Shown: in pieces, positions 1 through 8,031 of the stretch
Numbering within the stretch: position 1 is the stretch's first letter
Layout of the letters: every line of letters starts with the position of its first letter
Assembly (NCBI GenBank): GCA_029820565.1
Contig: JALGUR010000012.1
Coordinates: forward strand, 1 to 64,000
Reading direction: 5' to 3'
Length of the DNA: 64,000 nucleotides
Source of the DNA: Candidatus Zipacnadia bacterium
Lineage (GTDB): Bacteria > Armatimonadota > Zipacnadia > Zipacnadales > Zipacnadaceae
Position numbers and translations under genes: made by a program
The notes under the pieces: model-generated
Seen by the model: only the letters and a program-made list of their open reading frames with translations
Databases searched by the model: none
What the model was told of the DNA's origin: nothing

Positions 1-8
1 AGGTTCTC

Positions 9-70
9 CGGTTCGGCAGGCTCACCGCCCTGAGCAAAGCCGAAGGGCCTGTCCTGAGCTTGTCGAAGGG
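9..70. repeat. TTCGRC-GCTCAG type intergenic repeat
   Basis: The stretch holds interleaved copies of TTCGGCAGGCTCA and CCTGAGCTTGTCGAAGGG, which are imperfect reverse complements of each other and give a compound inverted repeat. A related copy sits at 29596-29637 and a partial one near 36848. No protein in any frame here resembles a gene. Bases 71-259 also hold nothing I can name. Confidence 0.6.
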
Positions 71-259
71 CAACCTCGCTGTACTGGTCCTACTCTTATT
101 CCTCTGCTCCCTCTATTCCCCGATAGTATGACAGTTTTCGACCCGCTCCGCAAGTCTTTCTGACCTGTGGTTTGTTGGTATGTCCAATGGTACTTTGACA
201 AGCTTAGCACGGGCGCGCGGAATTTGCCGCTGGCGAGCAAGTTTCGCCCACACTGGTCA

Positions 260-290
260 CAGCAAAGAGACCGACTATTCAGTCGGCCTC
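260..290 (-). terminator. Probable terminator of the PEP-CTERM gene
   Basis: Read on the minus strand, GAGGCCGACT pairs with AGTCGGTCTC around a GAAT loop (10 bp with one G-U), followed by a short TTT run. It lies about 65 bases past the stop of the gene ending at 354. The U-run is short, so termination strength is uncertain. Confidence 0.5.
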
Positions 291-312
291 TTGATAGTCT
301 CATTTGTCGGTT

Positions 313-345
313 GGAGGGGCCGGTCAAGCATAGCGAGGCCGGCCC
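313..345. repeat. GGAGGGGCCG...GGCCGGCCC repeat, copy 1
   Basis: The sequence GGAGGGGCCGG, then AGCGAGGCCGGCCC, forms an inverted repeat (GGGCCGG/CCGGCCC on the minus strand). A second copy with the same ends lies at 4659-4692 inside the trp operon, so this is a dispersed repeat and not only a local hairpin. Confidence 0.55.
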
Positions 346-353
346 TAATCGGT

Positions 354-1598
354 TTAACTGAGTTTACGCCGGCGCAGCTTCGCCCCCAGGCCAACCAGCC
401 CCAGAGCAAACAGAGCCACCGTCGTCGGTTCCGGAATATCGTCGGCATCGGCTATCCAGATTTCGCCATCGCCCTGCCAGGCTATCCACTTGCCATTAAT
501 CTGAGGGTATTCGCAATTATAGTCGGTATCACTAACCTGCCACACCACACCGGTCCCCGCGTCCCAATAGAAGATCTCATAGTCGCTGCCGTCGTATCCG
601 CTCCACACGACATCACCGGCTTCGTTGATCCGGCATGCCGTGTCATTGTAACCGAGATTATCCGAAATGCGGATACTTGAGGTCCCGTCCCAAACGTAGA
701 TTTCGCTTTTCCAGATGTCGCTTTCCTCCGTGCCCCCTGCCCAAGTCACCCAGCCGCTGTCATTGATCCCCCCCGCATAGTCGTGGCGCCCTGGGTTGTT
801 GGAGATATTGACTTTGGACGTTCCTTTCCAAACGTAGACTTCGATCCAAGGGTCAATGGCCCCCCCCTCCCACAGCACCCAGCCGCTGTTATTGATCTGT
901 GGACCAGCATCCGCATAGTCTGAGTTGTTGGAAATATTGGCTGTGGAACTTCCGTTCCATAGGTAGATCTCGTACTCGGGTTCCTCACTTGTCTTGCCCT
1001 GCCACGCCACCCAGCCGCTATCATTGATTGTTGGGTAGCGGTCCTCGTACTGATAGCTATTAGACAGATTGGTTGTGGAGTCTCCGTCCCACACGTAGAT
1101 GTCATTCTCGTCAATGTAGGTCTCCCAACTCGGATCGCCGTACCACGTCACGTAGCCATCGTCATTGATCTGCGGCGCGTAATCATCCCGATCAGACGTA
1201 AAAGTGATCTGCTCCGGAGAAGTGCCGTACCACCAATAGATCTCGTCGTAGGGAAAAATACCGGAACGTTCGCGCGCCCAGACAACCTGGCCGCTGCTGT
1301 TGATCTGTGGGTAGATATCGTGGCGGTCCTTGTCAGTAAATGGAGAGCATATGTTTGACTTGGACTGCCCGTCCCAAACGTAAATCTCAGTCTGAGAAAT
1401 GCCGTCCTCGAAGCCGTACCACGTAACCCAGCCACTGGCATTGACCTGCGGGCGGTAATCCCCATAACCCGACGTATTAGAGATATTCTGACTGGCTACT
1501 GGCCACGGTGCGATCGCGTCCGCCGCTGCCACCATGGGCAACATGCACCCGACTAACATCACGTTTATCAGTATCCTTGCACTGCGCATAAGCGACAT
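354..1598 (-). CDS. PEP-CTERM secreted protein with eight tandem propeller-like repeats
   Basis: This is a secreted protein of about 414 residues. It has a hydrophobic signal peptide (MRSARILINVMLVGCMLP) and a C-terminal PEP-CTERM sorting signal: IPEPTT, a hydrophobic stretch, then RRRK. Between them are eight repeats of 40-47 residues carrying PQINxSGWVTWxG and EIYVWDGxS, the pattern of TolB/beta-propeller-like blades. PEP-CTERM proteins are processed by an exosortase and often linked to exopolysaccharide; no exosortase gene is in this window. The start is at 1598 or 1589, because a strong minus-strand promoter at 1651-1679 excludes the longer reading; GGGAAG is better spaced for 1589. The ligand or substrate is unknown. 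Confidence 0.85.
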   Translation of the reverse strand: MSLMRSARILINVMLVGCMLPMVAAADAIAPWPVASQNISNTSGYGDYRPQVNASGWVTWYGFEDGISQTEIYVWDGQSKSNICSPFTDKDRHDIYPQINSSGQVVWARERSGIFPYDEIYWWYGTSPEQITFTSDRDDYAPQINDDGYVTWYGDPSWETYIDENDIYVWDGDSTTNLSNSYQYEDRYPTINDSGWVAWQGKTSEEPEYEIYLWNGSSTANISNNSDYADAGPQINNSGWVLWEGGAIDPWIEVYVWKGTSKVNISNNPGRHDYAGGINDSGWVTWAGGTEESDIWKSEIYVWDGTSSIRISDNLGYNDTACRINEAGDVVWSGYDGSDYEIFYWDAGTGVVWQVSDTDYNCEYPQINGKWIAWQGDGEIWIADADDIPEPTTVALFALGLVGLGAKLRRRKLS

Positions 1599-1650
1599 CT
1601 TCCCGGTGCCGGCGCACCAATCGTCGGACACCTGTGTATTTCTTCGCTTA

Positions 1651-1679
1651 ACTGTATCATTCCTTCCTCCAAGTGTCAA
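1651..1679 (-). promoter_or_regulatory. Sigma70-type promoter of the PEP-CTERM gene
   Basis: On the minus strand TTGACA (1679-1674) and TACAGT (1656-1651) are separated by exactly 17 bases. Transcription would begin near 1644, which rules out translation starts above that point. Confidence 0.75.
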
Positions 1680-1730
1680 GCGTACTGGGCCGATTATTCA
1701 ACGCATCTTTTACAACTGCCGATATACCCC

Positions 1731-1759
1731 TTGACAGGAATCAGGGAAAGTGCTATACT
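1731..1759 (+). promoter_or_regulatory. Sigma70-type promoter of the trp operon
   Basis: TTGACA (1731-1736), a 17-base spacer, and TATACT (1754-1759). The predicted start near 1766 is only about 14 bases before the leader-peptide ATG at 1780. It stands back-to-back with the PEP-CTERM promoter. Confidence 0.85.
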
Positions 1760-1779
1760 CTTATCCAGACGATAGAAAA

Positions 1780-1875
1780 ATGCCTGATAATGCACCGCGG
1801 GTCAACTGGTTTTTTGGTTATTGGTGGTTCTGGTTTAGCCAGAGCCGGCTCGCGGGTGCGTGTATGAGCAAGTAG
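1780..1875 (+). CDS. trpL: trp operon leader peptide (31 aa)
   Basis: A 31-codon reading frame begins about 14 bases after the predicted transcription start and contains the run WFFGYWWFWF. It has four Trp codons (10, 15, 16, 18), four Phe and one Tyr. This is the classic make-up of an attenuation leader peptide that senses charged tRNA-Trp and possibly tRNA-Phe. It precedes trpE and is followed by a terminator at 1905-1938. Codons 16-18 lie in the 5' arm of the 1:2 hairpin. No clear Shine-Dalgarno precedes the ATG (GATAGAAAA), so initiation may be weak or nearly leaderless. The peptide itself probably has no function beyond ribosome positioning. Confidence 0.9.
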   Translation: MPDNAPRVNWFFGYWWFWFSQSRLAGACMSK

Positions 1876-1932
1876 CAGTATAAGTCCAAAGTAAGCACCA
1901 AACAGCGGGTCGGACTCTCAGAGTCGGCCCGC
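1826..1932 (+). promoter_or_regulatory. trp attenuator with 1:2, 2:3 and 3:4 pairings
   Basis: Region 1 GGTTCTGG (1826-1833) is exactly complementary to CCAGAGCC (1839-1846) across a TTTAG loop. Region 2 CCGGCTCGC (1845-1853) can pair with GCGGGTCGG (1905-1913), nine pairs including two G-U, as antiterminator. GCGGGTC...GACTC (1905-1917) pairs with GAGTC...CCCGC (1921-1932) as terminator. A ribosome stalled on Trp codons 15-18 would occupy region 1 and free region 2. A ribosome that reaches the stop at 1873 would have passed over region 2, favouring termination. Pairings were read by eye, without energy calculation. Confidence 0.82.
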
Positions 1933-1938
1933 GTTTTT
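1905..1938 (+). terminator. Intrinsic terminator of the trp attenuator
   Basis: GCGGG/CCCGC, U-G and C-G pairs, a one-base bulge, then GACTC/GAGTC around a TCA loop, followed by GTTTTT. It lies between the leader peptide and trpE, so it must be conditional for the operon to be expressed. Confidence 0.85.
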
Positions 1939-1997
1939 CATTTCAGGGGTGGGCCGACCGCAGAAAATGGCACCCGCCCCGTTCCTTTAAGAATTTG

Positions 1998-2058
1998 GTG
2001 GCACGGGCTTCCAGCCCGTGGGAATCATACGAAGTCACAGGCAGGATGCCTGTGCCAC
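1998..2058. repeat. Paired-hairpin repeat A (loops TCC and GGA)
   Basis: Two hairpins lie side by side: CACGGGCT-TCC-AGCCCGTG (2002-2020) and CACAGGCA-GGA-TGCCTGTG (2036-2054). The whole unit is bounded by GTGGCAC and GTGCCAC. The loops are reverse complements of each other while the stems differ. The same architecture recurs at 5765, 6678, 36632 and, in reversed order, 38358. It lies in the long gap between the trp attenuator and trpE. Confidence 0.8.
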
Positions 2059-2167
2059 CGAACGAGAGGCAAGACCGTTTAGCAGTTTCTCGGTTAGATC
2101 GGAATGCCAGCCGCTGCAGGAGAGCAGCGGAAGAGGCGATGGAGGTCGCCTCGGCAGCCGGTCAACT

Positions 2168-2206
2168 GTGGCGGGCCCTTCGGCAAGCTTGGGACTGGCC
2201 CGCCAC
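2168..2206. repeat. 10-bp inverted repeat in the trp leader region
   Basis: GTGGCGGGCC (2168-2177) is the exact reverse complement of GGCCCGCCAC (2197-2206), with a 19-base loop. There is no following U-run, so it is not a standard terminator. It may be another repeat relic or an mRNA structure between the attenuator and trpE. Confidence 0.5.
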
Positions 2207-2337
2207 CGATCCGTAGCTACAGACTATGCCGTACGAAGGAAGGTGATAACATGGCCACGGGAGAGCTAAGACAATTCGTCAACGCGCTGCTTACGGGCGA
2301 GGGGCACAGTCCCCGGGACCGCTCCTGGCTAAGGTTC

Positions 2338-2383
2338 TTACCCCCTTGTGTCCCCCCGCTTGCGGGGGGATTATGGGGGGTAA
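2338..2383. repeat. Nested GC-rich hairpin upstream of trpE
   Basis: Inner stem CCCCCCGC-TT-GCGGGGGG (2352-2369) sits inside an outer stem TTACCCCC/GGGGGTAA (2338-2345 with 2376-2383). It ends about 88 bases before the trpE start. It looks like an inserted palindromic repeat. Apart from this and the repeats at 1998 and 2168, the 1939-2471 gap holds no gene I can support. Confidence 0.65.
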
Positions 2384-2471
2384 GGTGGCGGGGACAGCTT
2401 TGTTCAGTGCAGCATTCCGCTGGCCTTGCGTTTAGCCAGCGATCCTATATGAAGTGAGAGGTCCAACCACA

Positions 2472-3971
2472 ATGTATACTCCTGACCTGCCCGAGTTTAT
2501 GCGCCGTGCCCAGGCCGGCAACCTGGTCCCGGTCTACCGGGAAATTGTCGCCGATTTGGAAACTCCTACTTCGGCCTATCTGAAACTGCGCGAGAATGCC
2601 AATGGCTACGGATTTCTGTTGGAGAGCGTCACCGGGGGGGAGAACATTGCCCGCTATTCGTACCTCGCGACCAGCCCCTACCGGTTATTCCGCAGCAAGG
2701 GCCGCCAGGTGGTTACCACCACCAACGGTGACTCCCAGGAATTGACGCTGAACGGCGACCAGGACCCTCTGGATATCCTCAAACAGTTGATGGCTGAATA
2801 CCAGTTCGTCCCTCTGCCTGGCTGGGAGCGGTTCACGGGGGGGGCGGTAGGCTACATCGGTTACGATATGGTCCGCTTCTTCGAGCAACTCCCCGATGAG
2901 AACCCCGATGATTTGAATCTGCCCGACTGCTACTTTATGCTCACCGATACTCTGGTGGTATTTGATCATGTGCTTAATCGGGTCCGGGTGCTGGCTAATG
3001 CGCATATTGATGATGATCCTCAAGCAGCGTACTGGGCCGCTATTGGGCGCATTGAAGACATCGTTGAGTGTCTACGGCAGCCAGTGCCTCGTTCCAGTCC
3101 GTCGTCCATAAAGAGTAGTGTACCGGCTGATCCATCCGCGCTCAACTCGACGATGACGCGGGCCCAGCACCGCGAAGCAGTCCTGCGAGCCAAGGAGTAC
3201 ATTGCGGCCGGCGACATTATTCAGGTAGTGGTGGGCCACCGGATGAGCACCAAACTCAATACCGACACTTTCAGTCTGTACCGAGCACTGCGCGCCATCA
3301 ATCCCTCCCCATATATGTTTTACCTGAGTTTCGGCGATCTAAAAATCATCGGGGCCTCGCCCGAGGTCCTGGTGACTGAGGACAGGGGTGAGGTAGTGAC
3401 CCGACCGATTGCCGGCACCCGTCCGCGCGGCCAGACTGAGGCAGAAGATGAGGAATTGGAGGAGCAACTGCTGACCGATGAGAAAGAGCGGGCCGAACAC
3501 ATAATGCTGGTTGATCTGCATCGCAATGACATTGGCCGGGTCTGTGAGCCGGGCTCGGTGCAGGTGGACGAGTTGATGACCGTGGAGCGCTACTCTCACG
3601 TTATGCACCTGGTCAGCAACGTGCGCGGTCGGCTGCGGGAGAATAAGGACCAATTTGACCTGCTGCGGGCTACCTTCCCTGCCGGGACCCTGACCGGCGC
3701 CCCGAAGATTCGCGCTATGGAGATCATTGAGGAGTTGGAGCCGCTCAAGCGTGGCCCTTATGGTGGAGCGGTGGGTTATTTCAGTTTCTCGGGGGCGATG
3801 GATACTTGTATAACTCTACGTACTTTTGTGGTCAAAGGTGATACGGCCTACATCCAGGCTGGCGGCGGCATTGTGGCCGACTCCGATCCTGACACTGAAT
3901 ACCGGGAAACTCTGATGAAGTCCCAGGCTCTGTTGGAAGCAGTGCGGCTGGCTGAGGAGGGATTGTTATGA
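2472..3971 (+). CDS. trpE: Anthranilate synthase component I
   Basis: This enzyme converts chorismate to anthranilate with ammonia from TrpG, the first committed step of tryptophan synthesis. The protein is about 499 residues, normal for the family. LLES (residues 49-52) is the conserved tryptophan feedback-inhibition motif. Chorismate-binding motifs follow in order: [59 protein letters not shown] and [13 protein letters not shown] place the start at the ATG at 2472, preceded by GTGAGAGGT, rather than the GTG at 2454. The stop overlaps the trpG start (ATGA), so the two subunits are translationally coupled. Expression is probably set by the attenuator at 1826-1938. Confidence 0.97.
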   Translation: MYTPDLPEFMRRAQAGNLVPVYREIVADLETPTSAYLKLRENANGYGFLLESVTGGENIARYSYLATSPYRLFRSKGRQVVTTTNGDSQELTLNGDQDPLDILKQLMAEYQFVPLPGWERFTGGAVGYIGYDMVRFFEQLPDENPDDLNLPDCYFMLTDTLVVFDHVLNRVRVLANAHIDDDPQAAYWAAIGRIEDIVECLRQPVPRSSPSSIKSSVPADPSALNSTMTRAQHREAVLRAKEYIAAGDIIQVVVGHRMSTKLNTDTFSLYRALRAINPSPYMFYLSFGDLKIIGASPEVLVTEDRGEVVTRPIAGTRPRGQTEAEDEELEEQLLTDEKERAEHIMLVDLHRNDIGRVCEPGSVQVDELMTVERYSHVMHLVSNVRGRLRENKDQFDLLRATFPAGTLTGAPKIRAMEIIEELEPLKRGPYGGAVGYFSFSGAMDTCITLRTFVVKGDTAYIQAGGGIVADSDPDTEYRETLMKSQALLEAVRLAEEGLL

Positions 3972-4534
3972 TTTTGCTCATTGATAACTACGATTCCTTT
4001 ACCTACAATCTCTATCAATACCTGGCCATCCTGGGCGAGGAACTCGTGGTGCAGCGCAATGACCAGATTACCGTGGAGCAGGTCGAGCAGATGGCCCCGC
4101 AGCGTATTGTCATATCGCCAGGGCCCGGGACGCCTCAGCAGGCGGGCATAACCTGCGCGCTGATTGAGAAAATGGCCGGACGAGTGCCCATCCTGGGCGT
4201 ATGCCTGGGCCATCAGGCCATTGGCGAAGTTTTCGGGGGCACCGTAGACCGGGCCGCCCGGCTTATGCACGGGAAAACTTCGCTCATTTACCACGACGAC
4301 GCCACTATCTTCGCCTCGCTGCCCAATCCGTTTGAGGCCGTGCGTTACCACTCACTGGTAGTGCTGCCCGAGTCGGTGCCCGACTGCCTGAAGATCACCG
4401 CCTGGACCGATCAGGACGAAATAATGGGCCTGCGCCACAAACAATACCCCATAGAAGGGGTGCAGTTCCATCCCGAATCCATTCTGACGAAGCCGGGGAT
4501 GGACCTGCTTCGTAATTTCCTGCGGCTTCAATGA
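3968..4534 (+). CDS. trpG: Anthranilate synthase component II (glutamine amidotransferase)
   Basis: The glutaminase subunit supplies ammonia to TrpE. At 188 residues it is a single class-I amidotransferase domain, not fused to TrpD or TrpC. Visible motifs are the N-terminal DNYDSFTYN, the oxyanion strand SPGPGTP, the nucleophile cysteine in [15 protein letters not shown], and the His-Glu pair in [10 protein letters not shown]. The start overlaps the trpE stop by four bases. It could serve as PabA as well, since many bacteria share one such subunit. This is inference, because no pabB is in the window. Confidence 0.96.
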   Translation: MILLIDNYDSFTYNLYQYLAILGEELVVQRNDQITVEQVEQMAPQRIVISPGPGTPQQAGITCALIEKMAGRVPILGVCLGHQAIGEVFGGTVDRAARLMHGKTSLIYHDDATIFASLPNPFEAVRYHSLVVLPESVPDCLKITAWTDQDEIMGLRHKQYPIEGVQFHPESILTKPGMDLLRNFLRLQ

Positions 4535-4595
4535 AAGCTATTAAGCGACCTGTGGCAGGGGCATGCTTACTCTGATAGTCGTTGCCGTCGGAGGA

Positions 4596-4611
4596 GCGAC
4601 ATTCTTGTCGC
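4596..4611. repeat. Single hairpin GCGACA-TTCT-TGTCGC
   Basis: A six-pair hairpin with loop TTCT, preceded by GGAG and followed by GCC. It matches half of the paired-hairpin repeat at 6678-6731. It lies in the trpG-trpD gap, which also contains the GC-rich inverted sequence around 4612-4650 and the copy-2 repeat at 4659-4692. Confidence 0.65.
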
Positions 4612-4658
4612 GCCTGCGCGCCAAAGCTGCTTCGGCGGCGCAAGCGCGATAGTCGTTC

Positions 4659-4692
4659 GGAGGGGCCGTGTCGAGCCAAGCGAGGCCGGCCC
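4659..4692. repeat. GGAGGGGCCG...GGCCGGCCC repeat, copy 2
   Basis: It shares GGAGGGGCCG, AGC, AAGCGAGGCCGGCCC and spacing with copy 1 at 313-345, differing mainly in the central loop. It ends 26 bases before the trpD start. Confidence 0.55.
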
Positions 4693-4718
4693 GCATTTGC
4701 ACGAAAGGAGTGAGGCCA

Positions 4719-5747
4719 ATGATACCTGAAGTGTTAGAAAAACTTAGTGCAGGAGAGAATTTGACGGCGGTGGAAGGTGAGGCGGTGCTGGACTACATAA
4801 TGTCAGGGCAGGCCAGTGAAGCCCAAATTGGGGCGCTGTTGATGGCGCTTCGTATGAAGGGCGAAACTCCCGAGGAAATCTGCGGTTTTGCCCGCACTAT
4901 GCGGCGGCACTGTGTCCGTATTGAAACTAACCGCAGCGACCCGGTGGATACCTGCGGGACGGGCGGTGACGGTCTGGACACTTTTAATATCTCTACGGGC
5001 GCGGCATTGGTGGCAGCAGGAGCCGGTGTGCCCATCGCCAAGCATGGCAACCGCTCAGTGTCCAGCGCCTGCGGCAGCGCGGATGTGCTGGTTGAGTTGG
5101 GCGTCAACATTGATCTGAAGCCACAGGCGGTGGGCCAGTGCATTGACGAAGTGGGCATCGGGTTTTTGTTCGCCCCTAACTTGCACCCGGCGATGAAGTA
5201 TGCCATCGGGCCGCGACGGGAAATGGGTGTGCGCACTGTCTTCAACATGTTAGGCCCGCTGACCAACCCGGCTGGAGCCGCTCGTCAACTATTGGGTGTA
5301 TTCTCGGCGGCCTGGGTGGAGCCAATGGCTCAGGCCCTCAGACATCTCGGCACCGAGCAGGCTATGATAGTGCACGGTCGGGACGGAATGGATGAAATAT
5401 CAACGGTAGGGGAGACCCTGGTGGCGGAACTCAAAGACGGCGAGATAGAGACCTACAGCCTCACGCCCGAAGCGCTGGAGGTATTTGCTGCTGAGCCGGA
5501 AAGTCTACAAGGCGGTGACACAGCGCACTCAGCCCAAGTGCTATTATCAGTGTTGGAGGGCAACGGTGGTCCGTGCTATGATATTGTGATGGTCAACGCC
5601 GGCGCGGCCATATATGTAGGAGGATTAGTCAGCGACCTGGGCGAAGGAATGCAACAGGCTGCTGAAGCCCTGGACTCAGGAGCAGCGCTGGAGAAGCTGC
5701 AGGCATTGCGCGAGTTCTCTCAGGTCCACAAGTCGGAATCGTTGTAG
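4719..5747 (+). CDS. trpD: Anthranilate phosphoribosyltransferase
   Basis: TrpD transfers phosphoribosyl from PRPP to anthranilate. The protein is about 342 residues, standard for a stand-alone TrpD. The glycine-rich PRPP site reads DTCGTGGDGLDTFNIST, followed by the anthranilate-site motif AKHGNRSVSSACGSADVLVELG and the conserved NMLGPLTNPA. I chose the ATG at 4719 because AAAGGAGTGAGG stands just upstream; the longer reading from 4668 would translate the repeat at 4659-4692. It is separated from trpG by 184 bases of repeats, so ribosomes must re-initiate here. Confidence 0.96.
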   Translation: MIPEVLEKLSAGENLTAVEGEAVLDYIMSGQASEAQIGALLMALRMKGETPEEICGFARTMRRHCVRIETNRSDPVDTCGTGGDGLDTFNISTGAALVAAGAGVPIAKHGNRSVSSACGSADVLVELGVNIDLKPQAVGQCIDEVGIGFLFAPNLHPAMKYAIGPRREMGVRTVFNMLGPLTNPAGAARQLLGVFSAAWVEPMAQALRHLGTEQAMIVHGRDGMDEISTVGETLVAELKDGEIETYSLTPEALEVFAAEPESLQGGDTAHSAQVLLSVLEGNGGPCYDIVMVNAGAAIYVGGLVSDLGEGMQQAAEALDSGAALEKLQALREFSQVHKSESL

Positions 5748-5764
5748 AATGCGCGTTCCGCATA

Positions 5765-5810
5765 GGCAAGGTTCTCTAACCTCGCCATTGCGCAGGTTAG
5801 GAAACCTGTG
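5765..5810. repeat. Paired-hairpin repeat B (loops CTCT and AGGA)
   Basis: Hairpin 1 is GGC-A-AGGTT-CTCT-AACCT-C-GCC (5765-5786); hairpin 2 is CAGGTT-AGGA-AACCTG (5793-5808). Only six bases separate them. It fills most of the gap between trpD and trpC. A single hairpin with almost the same stem lies at 6768-6787. Confidence 0.7.
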
Positions 5811-5828
5811 CTATATTCGAGAGTACCA

Positions 5829-6632
5829 ATGTCCACTGGAACAATTCTGGATGAAATAGTACAGCGCAAGCGGCAGGAACTGACCTATGAAATGCGCGAT
5901 ACGCCTCTGTCGGCACTATGCGAACGCATTGCCGAACTGCCCGCGCCCCGTGATTTTCGGGCCAACCTGCAAGGCCCCGAAGTGGCGGTGATTGCGGAGA
6001 TTAAGCCGACCAGCCCCTCTGCGGGTGAACTGGCGGGGCCGCTCTTTGACCCGCGCATCATTGCTCAAGATTATTGTGGCGGCGGCGCGGCAGCGCTGAG
6101 TGTGCTCACTGAGCGCAACTATTTCCACGGCGAGCCCTATTACATAAGGCGAGCCAAGAGCCGTATGCCTCTGCCGATACTGCGCAAGGATTTCATCTTT
6201 GACCCTTACCAGGTTTATGAGTCGCGGGCTCTGGAGGCCGACGCAATTCTGCTGATAGTGAGCATCCTGGAGGCGTCGGCGCTGCGCGGTTTGCATGATT
6301 TGGCAGCCGAGGCGGGCATGGCGGCGCTCGTGGAAGTGCACAATGAGGCGGAGATGGCGCAAGCCGCTGAGATTGGCGCTCAGTTGATTGGCATCAACAA
6401 CCGTGACCTGTCCACACTCCAGGTAGACTTGACCGTGACCGAGCGCTTAGCCCAGCAGGCACCGGAGAATGCGATGCTGGTCAGTGAGAGCGGTATCGCC
6501 ACGCGCCAGGACGTGGAGCGGCTGGCCGCCGCCGGCGTTGATGCGGTGCTGGTGGGAACTGCTCTGATGAAGAGTGACGAGCCTGACGTGGCGGTGCGGT
6601 CGCTGACCGGTGTGTCCAAGGTGAAGTGTTGA
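5829..6632 (+). CDS. trpC: Indole-3-glycerol phosphate synthase
   Basis: TrpC closes the indole ring, making indole-3-glycerol phosphate from CdRP. At about 267 residues it is a single (beta/alpha)8 barrel with no TrpF fusion. Visible motifs are AEIKPTSPSAG (catalytic Lys and phosphate site), LRKDFIFDPYQVYESRALEAD, VEVHNEAEM, INNRDLSTLQVD and SESGIATRQDV, all in the usual order. The start at the ATG at 5829 gives the expected N-terminus (ILDEIVQRKRQEL). The ribosome site is weak (GAGAG), and the upstream hairpin repeat at 5765-5810 may influence translation. Confidence 0.96.
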   Translation: MSTGTILDEIVQRKRQELTYEMRDTPLSALCERIAELPAPRDFRANLQGPEVAVIAEIKPTSPSAGELAGPLFDPRIIAQDYCGGGAAALSVLTERNYFHGEPYYIRRAKSRMPLPILRKDFIFDPYQVYESRALEADAILLIVSILEASALRGLHDLAAEAGMAALVEVHNEAEMAQAAEIGAQLIGINNRDLSTLQVDLTVTERLAQQAPENAMLVSESGIATRQDVERLAAAGVDAVLVGTALMKSDEPDVAVRSLTGVSKVKC

Positions 6633-6677
6633 CAACTTCGTGGCCGGGCCATCTTTGCTCCAATAAGCCTTCTGATT

Positions 6678-6731
6678 GTAGGAGCGACATTCCTGTCGCG
6701 ACCATAGTCGGGCCAGGGATGGCCCTCCCAC
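6678..6731. repeat. Paired-hairpin repeat C (loops TTCC and GGGA)
   Basis: GCGACA-TTCC-TGTCGC (6684-6699) and GGGCCA-GGGA-TGGCCC (6710-6725) are flanked by GTAGGAG (6678-6684) and CTCCCAC (6725-6731), which pair end to end allowing one G-U. The two loops are nearly complementary. It lies in the 181-base trpC-trpB gap. Confidence 0.8.
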
Positions 6732-6767
6732 AGTAGATATGAGAGTGGTCCGCGCATTGTAATCGGT

Positions 6768-6787
6768 CGCAGGTTAGAGAACCTGCG
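6768..6787. repeat. Hairpin CGCAGGTT-AGAG-AACCTGCG
   Basis: An eight-pair perfect hairpin with loop AGAG, 26 bases before the trpB start. Its stem closely matches the second hairpin of repeat B in the trpD-trpC gap. Confidence 0.65.
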
Positions 6788-6813
6788 CTATATCACTGAA
6801 AGGCGGTACATAC

Positions 6814-8016
6814 ATGGAAATCAAACAAACAACTGTGCTCCACTCAAGAGGGCGATTTGGTCAGTATGGCGGTCAATATGTCCCTGAGACCCTGATGGCG
6901 GTGCTGGAAGAACTTGAGCAAGCCTACGAAGAAGCATGGGCGGATGAGAAGTTCCAGCGTCAGTTGGATTACTATCTACGTGAATATGCCGGTCGCCCTA
7001 CGCCTCTGTACTTGGCTGAGCGACTCAGTGAAGTCTGTGGGGCGCGTATATACCTTAAGCGCGAGGACCTCTGTCATACCGGCGCTCACAAAATCAACAA
7101 CTGCCTGGGTCAGGCGCTATTGGCTCAGCGCATGGGCAAGCCTCGGCTCATCGCTGAGACCGGGGCTGGCCAACACGGGGTAGCTGCTGCCACTGTGGGC
7201 GCTCTGTTTGGGATGGAGACTGTAGTCTACATGGGCGTAGAAGACATCCGCCGGCAATCCCTGAACTGCTTCTGCATGGAACTGCTGGGGACGGAGGTCC
7301 GACCTGTTGAATCGGGCCGCGGCACGCTCAAGGACGCGCTGAATGAGGCCATCCGCGACTGGATGGCCAATGTGGAAAATACCTACTATCTGTTAGGCAG
7401 TGTCTGTGGGCCCCATCCCTATCCGACTATGGTGCGTGATTTTCAGTCGGTAATCGGCACCGAAGCCCGCCAGCAATGTCTGGAGAAGGAAGGGCGCTTG
7501 CCGGATAAACTGGTGGCCTGCGTGGGCGGCGGCTCCAATGCCATTGGTCTGTTTCACTCGTTTATCGAAGATGAGCAGGTCGAACTCATCGGCGTGGAGG
7601 CTGCCGGCAAAGGACTGAATACGGGCGAACACGGTGCCTCCCTGGCCGCCGGGAGTTTCGGAGTATTGCACGGTTCGGCGTCCTATATCCTCCAGGACGA
7701 GGATGGCCAGATCTCTGAGGCATATTCGGTAGCCGCCGGTCTGGACTACCCGGGAGTCGGGCCGGAGCATGCTTACTTGCGCGACATTGGCCGGGCCCAC
7801 TACACTGCGGTAACTGATACTCAGGCCCTGAAGGCCTTCCAGCGCCTGAGTCAATTAGAAGGAATAATCCCGGCTCTGGAGAGTGCTCATGCCGTAGCCT
7901 ATGTGCTGCAAATGGCCGGCTCCCTTGACCAGGATACGATTGTTATAATCAATCTCTCGGGCCGGGGCGATAAGGATGCTCAGGAAGTCAGCGAACTACT
8001 GAGAACTGACGCATAA
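6814..8016 (+). CDS. trpB: Tryptophan synthase beta subunit
   Basis: TrpB condenses indole with serine using pyridoxal phosphate, as an alpha2beta2 complex with TrpA. The protein has 400 residues, typical of TrpB1. It starts with [16 protein letters not shown]. The PLP lysine lies in [23 protein letters not shown], followed by the substrate loop [13 protein letters not shown] and the phosphate-binding [24 protein letters not shown] and NLSGRGDKD close the protein. The start ATG is preceded by AAAGGCGGT. It stands 15 bases before trpA. Confidence 0.97.
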   Translation: MEIKQTTVLHSRGRFGQYGGQYVPETLMAVLEELEQAYEEAWADEKFQRQLDYYLREYAGRPTPLYLAERLSEVCGARIYLKREDLCHTGAHKINNCLGQALLAQRMGKPRLIAETGAGQHGVAAATVGALFGMETVVYMGVEDIRRQSLNCFCMELLGTEVRPVESGRGTLKDALNEAIRDWMANVENTYYLLGSVCGPHPYPTMVRDFQSVIGTEARQQCLEKEGRLPDKLVACVGGGSNAIGLFHSFIEDEQVELIGVEAAGKGLNTGEHGASLAAGSFGVLHGSASYILQDEDGQISEAYSVAAGLDYPGVGPEHAYLRDIGRAHYTAVTDTQALKAFQRLSQLEGIIPALESAHAVAYVLQMAGSLDQDTIVIINLSGRGDKDAQEVSELLRTDA

Positions 8017-8031
8017 GGGGATAAATATTAG

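Noticed and set aside
746..1465. Regular spacing of similar DNA in the PEP-CTERM gene as a CRISPR-like array
   Set aside because: The periodicity follows the 40-47 residue protein repeats, with diverged DNA and no spacer/repeat structure.
2251..2457. A 68-codon frame with AAGGAAGG upstream, ending at the trpE start
   Set aside because: It runs through the nested hairpin repeat at 2338-2383, has unlikely composition (many Trp, Gly, Pro after residue 20) and no recognisable homology. At most its first 20 codons could be a gene relic.
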